A stretch of DNA of 64,000 nucleotides from positions 1 through 64,000 of the forward strand of contig DASXPH010000091.1 of NCBI GenBank assembly GCA_036493735.1, in the 5' to 3' direction. The DNA is from AG2 sp036493735 (lineage in GTDB: Bacteria > Gemmatimonadota > Gemmatimonadetes > Gemmatimonadales > Gemmatimonadaceae). A program made the position numbers and the translations under genes. This document shows, in pieces, positions 1 through 8,427 of this stretch (position 1 is the first letter of the stretch; the number at the start of each line of letters is the position of its first letter). The notes beneath the pieces were generated by a model. The model did no database searches, was not told the DNA's origin, and saw only the letters and a list, made by a program, of their open reading frames with translations.

Positions 1-1343
1 GTCGGGTAGACGATCGCCGCTACGCCGGCCGTGCGCATCGCTTCGGCAAGCTGCCTAACGACCGCCTCGCGCGAGCGCGCGAACGACTGACCGGCGGGGT
101 CGGTGGTCATCGGTTTGTCGAGGAGCGGCTCGCAGGCGTCAAATGTCGGCGGCAGCACGTCGTAGAACTTCTGGTAGGCGGGATAACCGCGGCGCACCGC
201 CTCCCGCGCATTCTCCGTGCGCCCTTCGAAGTAGTGGAGCAAGGCATTCGCTGTGGGCACGGGGGACTTGGGGTCGACGGGAACCTCCCCGCGGGCCGTG
301 GCGGCAGCGGCGAACAGATCGTGGTAGTTCTGCAGCGTCACTGGCGCGGCGAAGGACTCGACGATCGCGCCGGCGGCGCGCAGGTCGCTTACGGCCCGAT
401 CCCAGGTCGCGATGGCTTCGGGTGTCATCTGCGCGCGCGGCACGTGTGCCTCGACGATTCCGAGTCGCACTCCGGCGAGCGGCTCGCTGTCCAGGGTAAG
501 GAGCGGCGTGGAGACGAAAGCGCCGGTAAGCGCGAGCGGGTCCGAGGCATCGGGGCCGGCGATCGCCATCAGCAGGAGCGCCGCGTCCGCGACGAACCGC
601 GCGAGCGGGCCGTGGGTGTCGAGATAGGGCCAGGTTGGAATGACGCCGGTGCGAGGCACGAGGCCAAACGTGGGCTTCATGCCGACGACCCCCGTGAATT
701 GCGCCGGAATGCGATTCGAGCCGCCATCGTCCGTGCCTAACGCGGCAAACACCATTCCATCAGCGACGGCGACCGCCGAGCCCGCGCTGGAGCCGCCAGG
801 TGTCTTCGTGCCTGTGGGGTCATGCGGATTGAGCACCTGGCCGGTGTGGCTACTCGTACCATTGCCACGATAGGCGAAGTCGTCGGCGGCCGTCTTCCCG
901 AGCACGACGGCGCCCGCCGCTCGCATCCGAATCACTTCGATCGAGTCCCGCTTGACGGGATCCGGGAAGAGTCTGGCCCAATCAGCGCTGGACCCCGTCG
1001 TCGGCAACCCGTTCATGTCGTAGATCGCCTTGGCGAAGAGCGGTACTCCATCGAGCGGGCCGCGGTGCTTGCCAGCGCGCAGGCGAGCGTCGGAGTCGCG
1101 CGCGTCGGCGAGCGCACGCTCGGACAGCTCGTCGATTGCCCGCCACTTCGCGCCGTCCGTCCGGCAGCGATCGAGGGCACGCGCTACGATCTCGGCCGCG
1201 GTGTAGTCGCCGCGACGACGCCCAGCCTGATACTCGGCGATGGTGCCGTCGAGGGGATCGGAGGCGACCCCGAAGCGGAATTTTGGCAGGGGAAGCGCGG
1301 CGAGGGCGGCGAGTTGAACGAGGGCTTCGCGACGGGTCGGCAT
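1..1343 (-). CDS. Amidase signature family protein (partial, C-terminus beyond window)
   Basis: Read from an ATG whose complement is at 1341-1343; the gene runs off the left edge, leaving about 447 residues. The amidase signature is clear: LFAKAIYD near residue 110 carries the catalytic Lys, followed by GGSSAGSAVAVADG and GTDDGGSNRIPA, which supply the cis-Ser and nucleophilic Ser of the Ser-cisSer-Lys triad. The family hydrolyses amides (GatA, amidases, some peptide amidases); the substrate cannot be told. The N-terminus MPTRREALVQLAALAALPL resembles a Tat-type export signal, so it may be secreted. The GGS-N-RIPA form, where GGSIRIPA is commoner, is a mild deviation. It stands alone, divergent from the next gene. 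Confidence 0.9.
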   Translation of the reverse strand, partial: MPTRREALVQLAALAALPLPKFRFGVASDPLDGTIAEYQAGRRRGDYTAAEIVARALDRCRTDGAKWRAIDELSERALADARDSDARLRAGKHRGPLDGVPLFAKAIYDMNGLPTTGSSADWARLFPDPVKRDSIEVIRMRAAGAVVLGKTAADDFAYRGNGTSSHTGQVLNPHDPTGTKTPGGSSAGSAVAVADGMVFAALGTDDGGSNRIPAQFTGVVGMKPTFGLVPRTGVIPTWPYLDTHGPLARFVADAALLLMAIAGPDASDPLALTGAFVSTPLLTLDSEPLAGVRLGIVEAHVPRAQMTPEAIATWDRAVSDLRAAGAIVESFAAPVTLQNYHDLFAAAATARGEVPVDPKSPVPTANALLHYFEGRTENAREAVRRGYPAYQKFYDVLPPTFDACEPLLDKPMTTDPAGQSFARSREAVVRQLAEAMRTAGVAAIVYP

Positions 1344-1524
1344 CGAGGCTCTAGTGGAGTTGTCGGTCCTGCGCGACGGCTAATGATGGATTCAGGGGCG
1401 CCGCGACTCAATGACTGGCGATTGCCGAAGTCGCACTAAGCGTCTCGTAAGCGGTGCGGGCGAAACTCTGCGTGAGTTCCCGGCGCTCGCCGGCCGCAGA
1501 CCCACCCCTCTCGGTGAATCATCA

Positions 1525-2100
1525 ATGGACGCCTATCATATTGCTCTCTTCTTTCACGTCGTCACGCTCGTCGCCGCGGCCGGTGCAACCGCGGTGACGA
1601 AGCTTGCCGTTGGCCGCCGCATTCGGGCGAGGACGGTCGGCGAGGCGCTCGAGTGGCACGACCTCCTCGTCTCCGCGTCGAGGCTGTTCCCGGCATGTCT
1701 GGCCCTCTTCCTCGCTACCGGTGGCTACATGGTGAGCATCGTTGGCGCGCAGGCGTGGTCCAGCGGGTTCGTCATCGCTGGCCTCGCGGGCGTCATCCTG
1801 CTCCTCGCCAGCGGGACGTATCTCGGCATCAAGGCGAAGGGTCTTCGTCAGGTACTCGCGCGGATCGCGGAGAATGGCAGCAATGCTCCGGCCCCGCGCC
1901 TGATACCGCCCCGTCTCGTCGCCACGCTGCCTGTCGTCAACACCGGCATCGCGCTCGCCGTCGTGTTCGATATGGTGACGAAACCGGCAAGTATCCCGCT
2001 AGCGCTTGGCGTGATCGCGATCGGAATCGCGGTCAGCGGCGCGACCACACTACGACGACCGACGCCCGTCGTTGCCCGCGCGTTGTCGCCGGAGACCTAA
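1525..2100 (+). CDS. Integral membrane protein, DUF2269-like
   Basis: About 191 residues with four predicted membrane segments (near residues 5-22, 55-75, 80-100, and a pair in 130-175). It begins MDAYHIALFFHVVTLVAAAG; the pattern of a membrane-embedded His in helix 1 and short loops resembles the DUF2269 group of predicted membrane proteins, but the match is from memory. The open frame extends upstream to 1411, but ATG 1525 directly precedes the first hydrophobic helix and is preferred. Its stop codon shares bases with the stop of the convergent monooxygenase gene (CTAA at 2097-2100). Function unknown. Confidence 0.7.
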   Translation: MDAYHIALFFHVVTLVAAAGATAVTKLAVGRRIRARTVGEALEWHDLLVSASRLFPACLALFLATGGYMVSIVGAQAWSSGFVIAGLAGVILLLASGTYLGIKAKGLRQVLARIAENGSNAPAPRLIPPRLVATLPVVNTGIALAVVFDMVTKPASIPLALGVIAIGIAVSGATTLRRPTPVVARALSPET

Positions 2101-3122
2101 CGAGCTTCGGACTGGTCGACGGGGTGATACGGCAGCTCGACGTCGGCCGCGGCGCGGATCGCAATCTCGTACGACCGCAGCCGCGCCGCGTGATCGAAGA
2201 TCTGGGACGCCACGATCACCTCGTCGGCGCCCGTCTGGCCGACGACTTCCTCGAGGCCGCGGCGGACGACTTCAGGAGCACCGACAATCGAATACGCGAG
2301 CATCTGCGCGAGTGCCATCTGGTCCATCGGCGACAGTTGTAGAGCGTCCGCGTCCACCGGCGGCGGCAGTCTCGATGGGCGTCCATTACGCAGGTTCACG
2401 AATGCCTGTTGTAATGACGTGAAGAGATATCGGGCGTCCGCGTCGGTGTCCGCCGACACGATGTTCACGCCGACCATGAAGTACGGCTGCGCGAGCTGCT
2501 CCGACGGACGAAACTGACTGCGATACACGTCGGCGGCATCGAGGAGCATCGCGGGCGCGAAGTGTGACGCGAACGCGAATGGAAGTCCAAGCTGTGCGGC
2601 GAGCTGTGCGCCGTAGAGGCTCGAGCCGAGAATCCAGATTGGAACTTCGAGCCCCGTGCCGGGCACCGCCTGCACGCGCTGTCCGGGTCGCGGCGGCGCG
2701 AAATACGCCATCAGCTCGGCGACATCCTGTTGGAATGTGTCGGCGGCATCGAATGGACGCCGCAGAGCCCGCGCCACGATCTGATCCGAGCCGGGTGCGC
2801 GGCCGAGCCCCAGGTCGATGCGGTCCGGATACAGCGACGCGAGCGTGCCGAATTGCTCGGCGACGACGAGCGGCGAGTGGTTAGGCAGCATGATGCCGCC
2901 AGCGCCCACGCGAATCGTCGATGTTCCACCCGCGATGTGAGCCATGACCACGGCAGTCGCGGCGCTGGCGATACCCGGCATGCCGTGGTGTTCGGCGAGC
3001 CAGAAACGCTGGTAGCCCAGGCGCTCGGCATGGCGTGCGAGATCGAGCGAATTGCGCAGCGCCTGCGCGGCGTCGCTGCCCTCGACGATGGGCGCGAGAT
3101 CGAGCACGGAGAGGGGAATCAT
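2097..3122 (-). CDS. LLM-class flavin-dependent monooxygenase (luciferase-like)
   Basis: A 341-residue single-domain TIM-barrel protein of the bacterial luciferase-like family. Visible hallmarks are the N-terminal SVLDLAPI strand, RFWLAEHHGMPGIASAAT near residue 40, GGIMLPNHSPLVVAEQFGTL, and LYPDRIDLGLGRAPG. These are typical of the MsnO8/YhbW-type subgroup that uses reduced FMN(H2) and O2. Substrate is unknown. Length is normal for the family. It converges on the membrane protein gene with overlapping stops and is divergent from the Tat lipoprotein at 3233; the 110-bp gap at 3123-3232 should hold both promoters. Confidence 0.92.
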   Translation of the reverse strand: MIPLSVLDLAPIVEGSDAAQALRNSLDLARHAERLGYQRFWLAEHHGMPGIASAATAVVMAHIAGGTSTIRVGAGGIMLPNHSPLVVAEQFGTLASLYPDRIDLGLGRAPGSDQIVARALRRPFDAADTFQQDVAELMAYFAPPRPGQRVQAVPGTGLEVPIWILGSSLYGAQLAAQLGLPFAFASHFAPAMLLDAADVYRSQFRPSEQLAQPYFMVGVNIVSADTDADARYLFTSLQQAFVNLRNGRPSRLPPPVDADALQLSPMDQMALAQMLAYSIVGAPEVVRRGLEEVVGQTGADEVIVASQIFDHAARLRSYEIAIRAAADVELPYHPVDQSEAR

Positions 3123-3232
3123 CTCCAGAAATATCTTGGCGCGTGCAACCGCTCGCGGCGCCTGCTTGATCGGACCGCTTCGGGGGAGTAAGCTGGCCTG
3201 GTTCCGAAGTACTCCAATACTTCCAGCAGCAG

Positions 3233-3613
3233 ATGAATCGCCGCTCGTTCATTCGCGTCGTTGGCATGACGACTCTCGGGGTCGCGTCCGCCGGTTGCGC
3301 CGGTCGCTCGCCGTCCGACGCGCGCGCGCTCGCCCGGCCGGAGCTGCTCGTTGCGTTAGGCGACGCCCCGGTACGCGCCATCGGCGCTCGGTACCGGGCG
3401 CTGACGCCCGCGGAGCGAGACGTCGATGCCTTACGCGACGCCATCGTCGGCTCGCGCTCCCTTCGCGCACGGCTCGTTGGCGCCGCGAGCCCGCCGATCG
3501 CCGAGATGGTGCGTGACGATTTCGAACACGGCCGAATGGTGCTCATCGACGGATGGCTGCTCTCGGTGACCGAAGCGCGGCAATGCGCGCTCTACTCGCT
3601 GCTCGCCGCCTAA
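3233..3613 (+). CDS. Tat/lipobox small protein, likely partner of the GMC oxidoreductase
   Basis: A 126-residue protein with N-terminus MNRRSFIRVVGMTTLGVASAGC: a twin-arginine RRSFIR followed by a lipobox-like GVASAGC, so probably Tat-exported and possibly lipidated at Cys22. The rest is helical and ends DGWLLSVTEARQCALYSLL. Only 13 bp separates it from the downstream GMC oxidoreductase. In established systems (gluconate 2-dehydrogenase, fructose dehydrogenase) a small Tat-signal subunit carries the signal-less flavoprotein across the membrane. By analogy this is the escort subunit; that role is inference. The stop lies in a GCCTAACG octamer. Confidence 0.7.
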   Translation: MNRRSFIRVVGMTTLGVASAGCAGRSPSDARALARPELLVALGDAPVRAIGARYRALTPAERDVDALRDAIVGSRSLRARLVGAASPPIAEMVRDDFEHGRMVLIDGWLLSVTEARQCALYSLLAA

Positions 3614-3626
3614 CGTGACGATCTGA

Positions 3627-5162
3627 GTGCACACGGACGCGCGCACGCTCGCGAATGGAAGCCTGATCGAGGGCGACCTCTGCATCGTGGGTGCGGGTGC
3701 GGCGGGCATCACGCTGGCGCGCGAATGGATCGACGCCGGGCATCGCGTGCTGTTGCTCGAGGGCGGAGGCTTCGATTACGACTCGCGGATGCAGGAACTC
3801 TACCGCGGCGAGAACGTCGGACTGCCGTACTTTCCCCTTCAGGCCGCGCGGCTGCACTATTTCGGTGGCACCACCGGTCACTGGGCTGGCTTCTGCTCCA
3901 CGCTCGACCAACACGACTTCGAGACGCGCGACTGGGTCCCGCACAGCGGTTGGCCGATCACTCGCGCCGACCTCGAACCGTATTATCGCCGCGCGCTGCC
4001 CATTCTCCAGCTTGGATCTGACGAGTGGAGCGCCGCGGGATGGCAGCGGCGCGACTCTACGCTGGTCCCATTCCCGCTGGACGAAAGCGTCGCCTGGACA
4101 AAAATGTGGCAGTTCAGCCCACCGGCGCGGTTCGGGACACTGTATCGCGACGCCATTGTCGGCGCGCGCGACGTTCACCTCTACACGCACGCGAACGTCG
4201 TCGAGATCCTCGCCAACGAGGGCGCGACCGCCGTCGACGGCCTGCGGGTGCGCACGCTCGAGGCGAAGGAGCACCGCGTCCGCGCCACGCGCTACGTGCT
4301 CGCCTGCTCGACGATCCAGAATGCGCGCCTGCTGCTCGCGTCGAATGGCCGCGCCTCGGCGGGCCTCGGCAATGCCCACGATCTCGTCGGCCGATTCTTC
4401 ATGGAGCACCTGGAGATGCCGAGCGGGAATCTCGCGACGTTAGGCAGGACGCCGCCGAGCACGCAGATGTACGCGTTTGTCTTCGGGCGAACGAAGGCGC
4501 GCGGTGAGCTCGCACTCAGCGCCGCCGCCCAACGCGAGCATCGGATTCTCAACGCAACGGTCGCGCTCGAGGCCGCCCCGCTCGTGGAGCAGGGCAAGAG
4601 CACGTTCGAGTGGGCGACCCCGGACGTTGTCGACAAGATGCGCGACGAGCGAGTCGTGCCGGAGGACGTGCCCGCCGCGTCCGCGGTGCCGCGCACCTTT
4701 CACCTGCTGACGCGTCAGGAGCAAGCGCCCAATCCGGCGTCCCGCATCACCCTCGGCACGGATCGCGACGCGTTAGGCATGCGGCGGGTGCGGCTCGATT
4801 GGCGGCTCACGGAGCTGGATCGGCGCTCCTTCCGCGGCTTCTATGAAGCGCTCGGCCGTGAGCTGGGCCGCGCCGGCATCGGACGGCTGCAGATGCGCGA
4901 TTGGGTGATGGAGCCGCCGACGTCTCCGTGGCCGAAGTCGTTAGGCGGCGGCTGGCATCACATGGGCACGACACGAATGCATGCCGACCCGAAGCAAGGA
5001 GTCGTCGACGCCAATTGCCGGGTGCACGGGATTGCGAACTTGTACGTCGCCGGCGCGGCGGTGTACCCAACGGCGGGATGTGTGAACCCAACCCTGACGC
5101 TCGTCGCCCTGACGATTCGACTAGCGGACCATTTGAGAAGCTGGGAGCAGAGGGCCCCGTAG
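3627..5162 (+). CDS. GMC family FAD-dependent oxidoreductase
   Basis: 511 residues from a GTG start. The N-terminal dinucleotide fold is plain (CIVGAGAAGITLAREW near residue 17, then LLLEGGG). A FGGTTGHWAGFCSTL segment near residue 80 and the C-terminal block GGGWHHMGTTRM followed by NLYVAGAAVYPTAGCVNPTLT carry the His and Asn typical of the GMC catalytic pair. GMC enzymes oxidise alcohols, sugars and choline. With the Tat-signal small protein immediately upstream, a periplasmic sugar or alcohol dehydrogenase passing electrons to the respiratory chain is the best inference. It has no signal peptide of its own. The uronate operon follows 45 bp downstream. Several TTA-Leu codons here all fall inside the CGTTAGGC octamer. 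Confidence 0.9.
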   Translation: MHTDARTLANGSLIEGDLCIVGAGAAGITLAREWIDAGHRVLLLEGGGFDYDSRMQELYRGENVGLPYFPLQAARLHYFGGTTGHWAGFCSTLDQHDFETRDWVPHSGWPITRADLEPYYRRALPILQLGSDEWSAAGWQRRDSTLVPFPLDESVAWTKMWQFSPPARFGTLYRDAIVGARDVHLYTHANVVEILANEGATAVDGLRVRTLEAKEHRVRATRYVLACSTIQNARLLLASNGRASAGLGNAHDLVGRFFMEHLEMPSGNLATLGRTPPSTQMYAFVFGRTKARGELALSAAAQREHRILNATVALEAAPLVEQGKSTFEWATPDVVDKMRDERVVPEDVPAASAVPRTFHLLTRQEQAPNPASRITLGTDRDALGMRRVRLDWRLTELDRRSFRGFYEALGRELGRAGIGRLQMRDWVMEPPTSPWPKSLGGGWHHMGTTRMHADPKQGVVDANCRVHGIANLYVAGAAVYPTAGCVNPTLTLVALTIRLADHLRSWEQRAP

Positions 5163-5207
5163 CCCCTCTTCTTGCGCGTCGGAACCCGCAATGCTTCACT
5201 AGCTGAC

Positions 5208-6701
5208 ATGTTTCAGCCCCTCGTTCTGCATGAGGACCGTTTCTTCGACCCCGATCCGGCGATCCGACGCGTCGCGCGATCGCTGTACGAGGAAATTCGT
5301 GAGCTCCCGCTCGTCTGTCCACATGGCCACGTCGAAGCCAGCCTACTCGCCGACAACGCCCCGTTTCCGGAGCCGACTGGCCTGATCATCACGCCGGATC
5401 ACTACGTCTTCCGGATGCTGTATTCGCGGGGCATCCCAATGGAGACACTCGGCGTGCCGCGGCGCGACGGCCGCTCCGTCGCGCGGGATCCTCGGCAGAT
5501 CTGGCAGATCTTCGCGGAGAACTACTACTTGTTCCGCGGCACACCGACGGGCGTCTGGATCGATCACGAGCTGAGCGAGGTCTTTGGCATCAAGATCAAG
5601 CTCGACGCCGAATCCGCCCGATCGATCTACGACGAAATCGCGGCGCAGCTTGCGAAGCCCGAGTACCGTCCGCGAGCGCTGTTCGATCGGTTCAAAATCG
5701 AAGTGCTCTCCACGACCGACAAAGCGACGGATCGCCTCGAGGCACACCGAGCAATCAAGCAGTCTGGTTGGCGCGGCCATGTGATCCCGACCTTCCGCCC
5801 CGACGCGGTGATGCGAATCGCGAGCGAAGGCTGGCGCCGCGAGCTCGACGAGCTCGAGCGCGTTCACGACGGCGCCATCGACAGCTTTGCTGAATTTGTC
5901 GGAGTGCTGGAGGCGCGTCGCGGCTTTTTCAAGACACTGGGTGCCGTAGCGACCGACCATGGTGTCGTCGAGCCATACACGGAGCGGCTTTCTGTCGCAG
6001 AAATGGACCGGCTGTTCCAGCGCGCCAGGCAGGGAAGCGCGACCGCGGCGGACCAGCGCCGCTTCGAGGGTCACATGCTCATCGAGATGGCGCGAATGAG
6101 CGTCGAGGACGGCCTCGTTATGCAGCTGCATCCGGGCGCGCTGCGCGATCACAATCGCGTCGTCTTCGAGCACTTCGGCGCCGACAAAGGCGGAGACATT
6201 CCTCTTGCGACGGAGTACACGCGCAATCTCCGGCCGTTGCTCGACGAATTCGGCAATGATCCACGATTGACGCTGGTGCTTTTCACCCTCGACGAAGCGA
6301 CGTATGCGCGCGAGCTGGCGCCACTGGCCGGCCATTATCCGGCGTTACGTCTGGGGCCGCCGTGGTGGTTCCATGATTCGATCGAGGGGATGATGCGCTT
6401 TCGTCAGCAGACTACGGAGACGGCGGGCATTTACAACACCGCCGGCTTCAACGACGATACGCGCGCCTTCTGCTCGATTCCGGCACGGCACGACCTCTCC
6501 CGACGGGTCGACGCGAACTTCCTCGGCGGTTTGGTGGCGCGACACATTGTTGACCTGGAGGACGCGCGTCGAATGGCGCACGCACTCGCGTACGATCTCG
6601 TGAAGGAGACGTACAAGCTCGGCCGCCCGCTGGAGAAACTCCTGAAGCAGAGTGAGATTCCGCCGCATGTCCCGGCCTCGTCATCCTCGACTGGATCATG
6701 A
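5208..6701 (+). CDS. uxaC: Glucuronate isomerase
   Basis: About 498 residues from ATG 5208 (an in-frame start at 5172 is less likely because family N-termini begin near LHEDRFF). Signature features: LPLVCPHGHVEASLLADN with the metal-binding HxH, SRGIPMETLG, and VLSTTDKATDRLEAH. UxaC interconverts D-glucuronate/D-fructuronate or D-galacturonate/D-tagaturonate in the cytoplasm. It is slightly longer than the roughly 470 residues common in enterobacteria. The stop overlaps the start of eda (ATGA at 6698-6701), so the two are translationally coupled at the head of a uronate operon. Confidence 0.95.
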   Translation: MFQPLVLHEDRFFDPDPAIRRVARSLYEEIRELPLVCPHGHVEASLLADNAPFPEPTGLIITPDHYVFRMLYSRGIPMETLGVPRRDGRSVARDPRQIWQIFAENYYLFRGTPTGVWIDHELSEVFGIKIKLDAESARSIYDEIAAQLAKPEYRPRALFDRFKIEVLSTTDKATDRLEAHRAIKQSGWRGHVIPTFRPDAVMRIASEGWRRELDELERVHDGAIDSFAEFVGVLEARRGFFKTLGAVATDHGVVEPYTERLSVAEMDRLFQRARQGSATAADQRRFEGHMLIEMARMSVEDGLVMQLHPGALRDHNRVVFEHFGADKGGDIPLATEYTRNLRPLLDEFGNDPRLTLVLFTLDEATYARELAPLAGHYPALRLGPPWWFHDSIEGMMRFRQQTTETAGIYNTAGFNDDTRAFCSIPARHDLSRRVDANFLGGLVARHIVDLEDARRMAHALAYDLVKETYKLGRPLEKLLKQSEIPPHVPASSSSTGS

Positions 6702-7396
6702 CCATGACAACCATACCCTCGCCGCGGACGAATTCGGCTACTGTGCTGAGCGCCATCCGCGCGATGAAGCTCGTGCCGGTGATCGTCATCGAATCCGCGG
6801 TGGATGCCGTTCCACTCGCCGCCGCGCTGTCGGACGGGGGATTGCCATGCGCCGAGGTGACCTTCCGGACGCCTAACGCGGCAGAGTCGATCACGCGAAT
6901 GGCAAACAAGTTTCCAGACATGCTTGTCGGTGCCGGTACTATCCTTACGCCCCTGCAGGCAGCGCGAGCGCTCGACGCGGGCGCGCGGTTCGTCGTCGCG
7001 CCGGGCTTCAATCCCGCCGTCGTGGACTACTGCCAGGAGCGTGCGATCCCGGTATTCCCCGGCGTCTGCACGCCGACGGAAATCGAGATGGCGCTGACGA
7101 AGGATCTTTCGGTGCTGAAGTTCTTTCCGGCCGAAGCGGCCGGGGGTCTCGCCTTTCTCAAGGCCGTGGCGGCGCCGTACACCGGTGTGGAGTTCATGCC
7201 GACGGGCGGCATCAATCTCAACAACCTGACGAGCTATCTCGGATTCAGGCGCGTCGTGGCGTGCGGCGGTTCGTGGATGGCGCCGACGGAATGGATCGCG
7301 AGCGGGCAGTTCGATCGCATACGAGCCGAGACCGAGCGCGCGGTGACACTCGTGCGTGAGCTCGGCGCCGGCGCTGGCTTTGCGGGAGGGGCCTAA
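6698..7396 (+). CDS. eda: KDPG/KHG aldolase (2-keto-3-deoxy-6-phosphogluconate aldolase)
   Basis: 232 residues, class I aldolase. AEVTFRTP near residue 50 carries the catalytic Glu, VGAGTI the phosphate-site turn, and LKFFPAEAAGG near residue 148 the Schiff-base Lys; MPTGGIN closes the barrel. It cleaves KDPG to pyruvate and glyceraldehyde 3-phosphate, the last step of uronate catabolism and the Entner-Doudoroff route. Start overlaps the uxaC stop; an alternative ATG lies two codons downstream at 6704. kdgK follows 2 bp after the stop, so product of the kinase is substrate of this enzyme. The TAA stop lies in a GCCTAACG octamer. Confidence 0.96.
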   Translation: MTMTTIPSPRTNSATVLSAIRAMKLVPVIVIESAVDAVPLAAALSDGGLPCAEVTFRTPNAAESITRMANKFPDMLVGAGTILTPLQAARALDAGARFVVAPGFNPAVVDYCQERAIPVFPGVCTPTEIEMALTKDLSVLKFFPAEAAGGLAFLKAVAAPYTGVEFMPTGGINLNNLTSYLGFRRVVACGGSWMAPTEWIASGQFDRIRAETERAVTLVRELGAGAGFAGGA

Positions 7397-7398
7397 CG

Positions 7399-8427
7399 AT
7401 GAGCCAGGTCGTCACCTTCGGGGAGGTGATGCTGCGCCTCAAGTCGCCGGGCTTCGAGCGGCTGTTCCAGTCGCCGATGCTCGAGGCGACTTTCGGAGGC
7501 GCCGAGGCGAACGTCGCCGTGTCGCTCGCCCAGTACGGGATTCCGGCGCGCTTTGCATCGGCGGTGCCCGCGAACAACATCGGAGACGCCTGCGTCGCCG
7601 AGTTGCGGAGCTTCGGGGTGGACACGAGTGCCATTCGGCGGCAGGGCGACCGGCTCGGCGTCTACTTTCTCGAGTCGGGAGCCAACCAGCGGCCGTCGAA
7701 GGTAACGTACGACCGCAGCGGCTCCTCGATCGCGACGGCGAAGCGCGGCGACTTCGATTGGAGTGCCATCTTCGACGGCGCGAACTGGTTTCACATCAGC
7801 GGCGTGACACCGGCGATCAGCGCCTGCGCCGCGGACCTCGCCCTCGAGGCAGTGCAGGCCGCGCGTGCGCAGGGCGTCACCGTATCGTGTGATTACAACT
7901 ATCGAAAGAATCTCTGGCGCTGGGGCAAGAAGGCGCCGGAGGTGATGCGCGAGCTCGTGAAGCACGTGCAGGTCGGCATTGCCAACGAAGAGGACTGCCA
8001 GAAGGCCCTCGGACTCGACGTGAGCGTCAATGTGGAAGCTGGACATCTCGAGTTGGATAAGTACCGAGTGCTGGCGCAGCGGGTGCTCGACGCGTTCCCG
8101 AACCTCGAGCGACAGGTGATCACGTTACGTGCGAGTCACAGCGCCGATCGCAATGGCTGGTCGGCGGTGCTGGCGACGCGATCGCAATTCCTGCACAGCC
8201 GACAACACGACATCAGCGATATCGTAGACCGTGTCGGCGCGGGTGACTCCTTCGCCGCGGGGCTGATTTATGGAATGCTCACCTATCGAGACGACGCCAA
8301 GGCACTCGAGTTCGCGACGGCCGCATCATGCCTGAAGCACTCGATCCTCGGTGACTTCAATCGCGTGTCGGCGAGCGAGGTAGAAGCACTGGTGCAGGGT
8401 GAAGCGAGCGGTAGGGTGCAGCGATGA
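7399..8427 (+). CDS. kdgK: 2-keto-3-deoxygluconate kinase (PfkB family)
   Basis: 342 residues of the ribokinase/PfkB fold. N-terminal VVTFGEVMLRLKSPG, GGAEANVAVSLAQYG substrate loop, a central CDYNYRKNLW segment, and the C-terminal anion-hole motif DRVGAGDSFAAGL with the catalytic Asp. It phosphorylates KDG to KDPG, which the adjacent aldolase cleaves; the neighbourhood makes KDG the likely substrate rather than another sugar. It starts 2 bp after the eda stop and overlaps the transporter start by four bases (ATGA, 8424-8427), consistent with one transcript. Confidence 0.94.
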   Translation: MSQVVTFGEVMLRLKSPGFERLFQSPMLEATFGGAEANVAVSLAQYGIPARFASAVPANNIGDACVAELRSFGVDTSAIRRQGDRLGVYFLESGANQRPSKVTYDRSGSSIATAKRGDFDWSAIFDGANWFHISGVTPAISACAADLALEAVQAARAQGVTVSCDYNYRKNLWRWGKKAPEVMRELVKHVQVGIANEEDCQKALGLDVSVNVEAGHLELDKYRVLAQRVLDAFPNLERQVITLRASHSADRNGWSAVLATRSQFLHSRQHDISDIVDRVGAGDSFAAGLIYGMLTYRDDAKALEFATAASCLKHSILGDFNRVSASEVEALVQGEASGRVQR

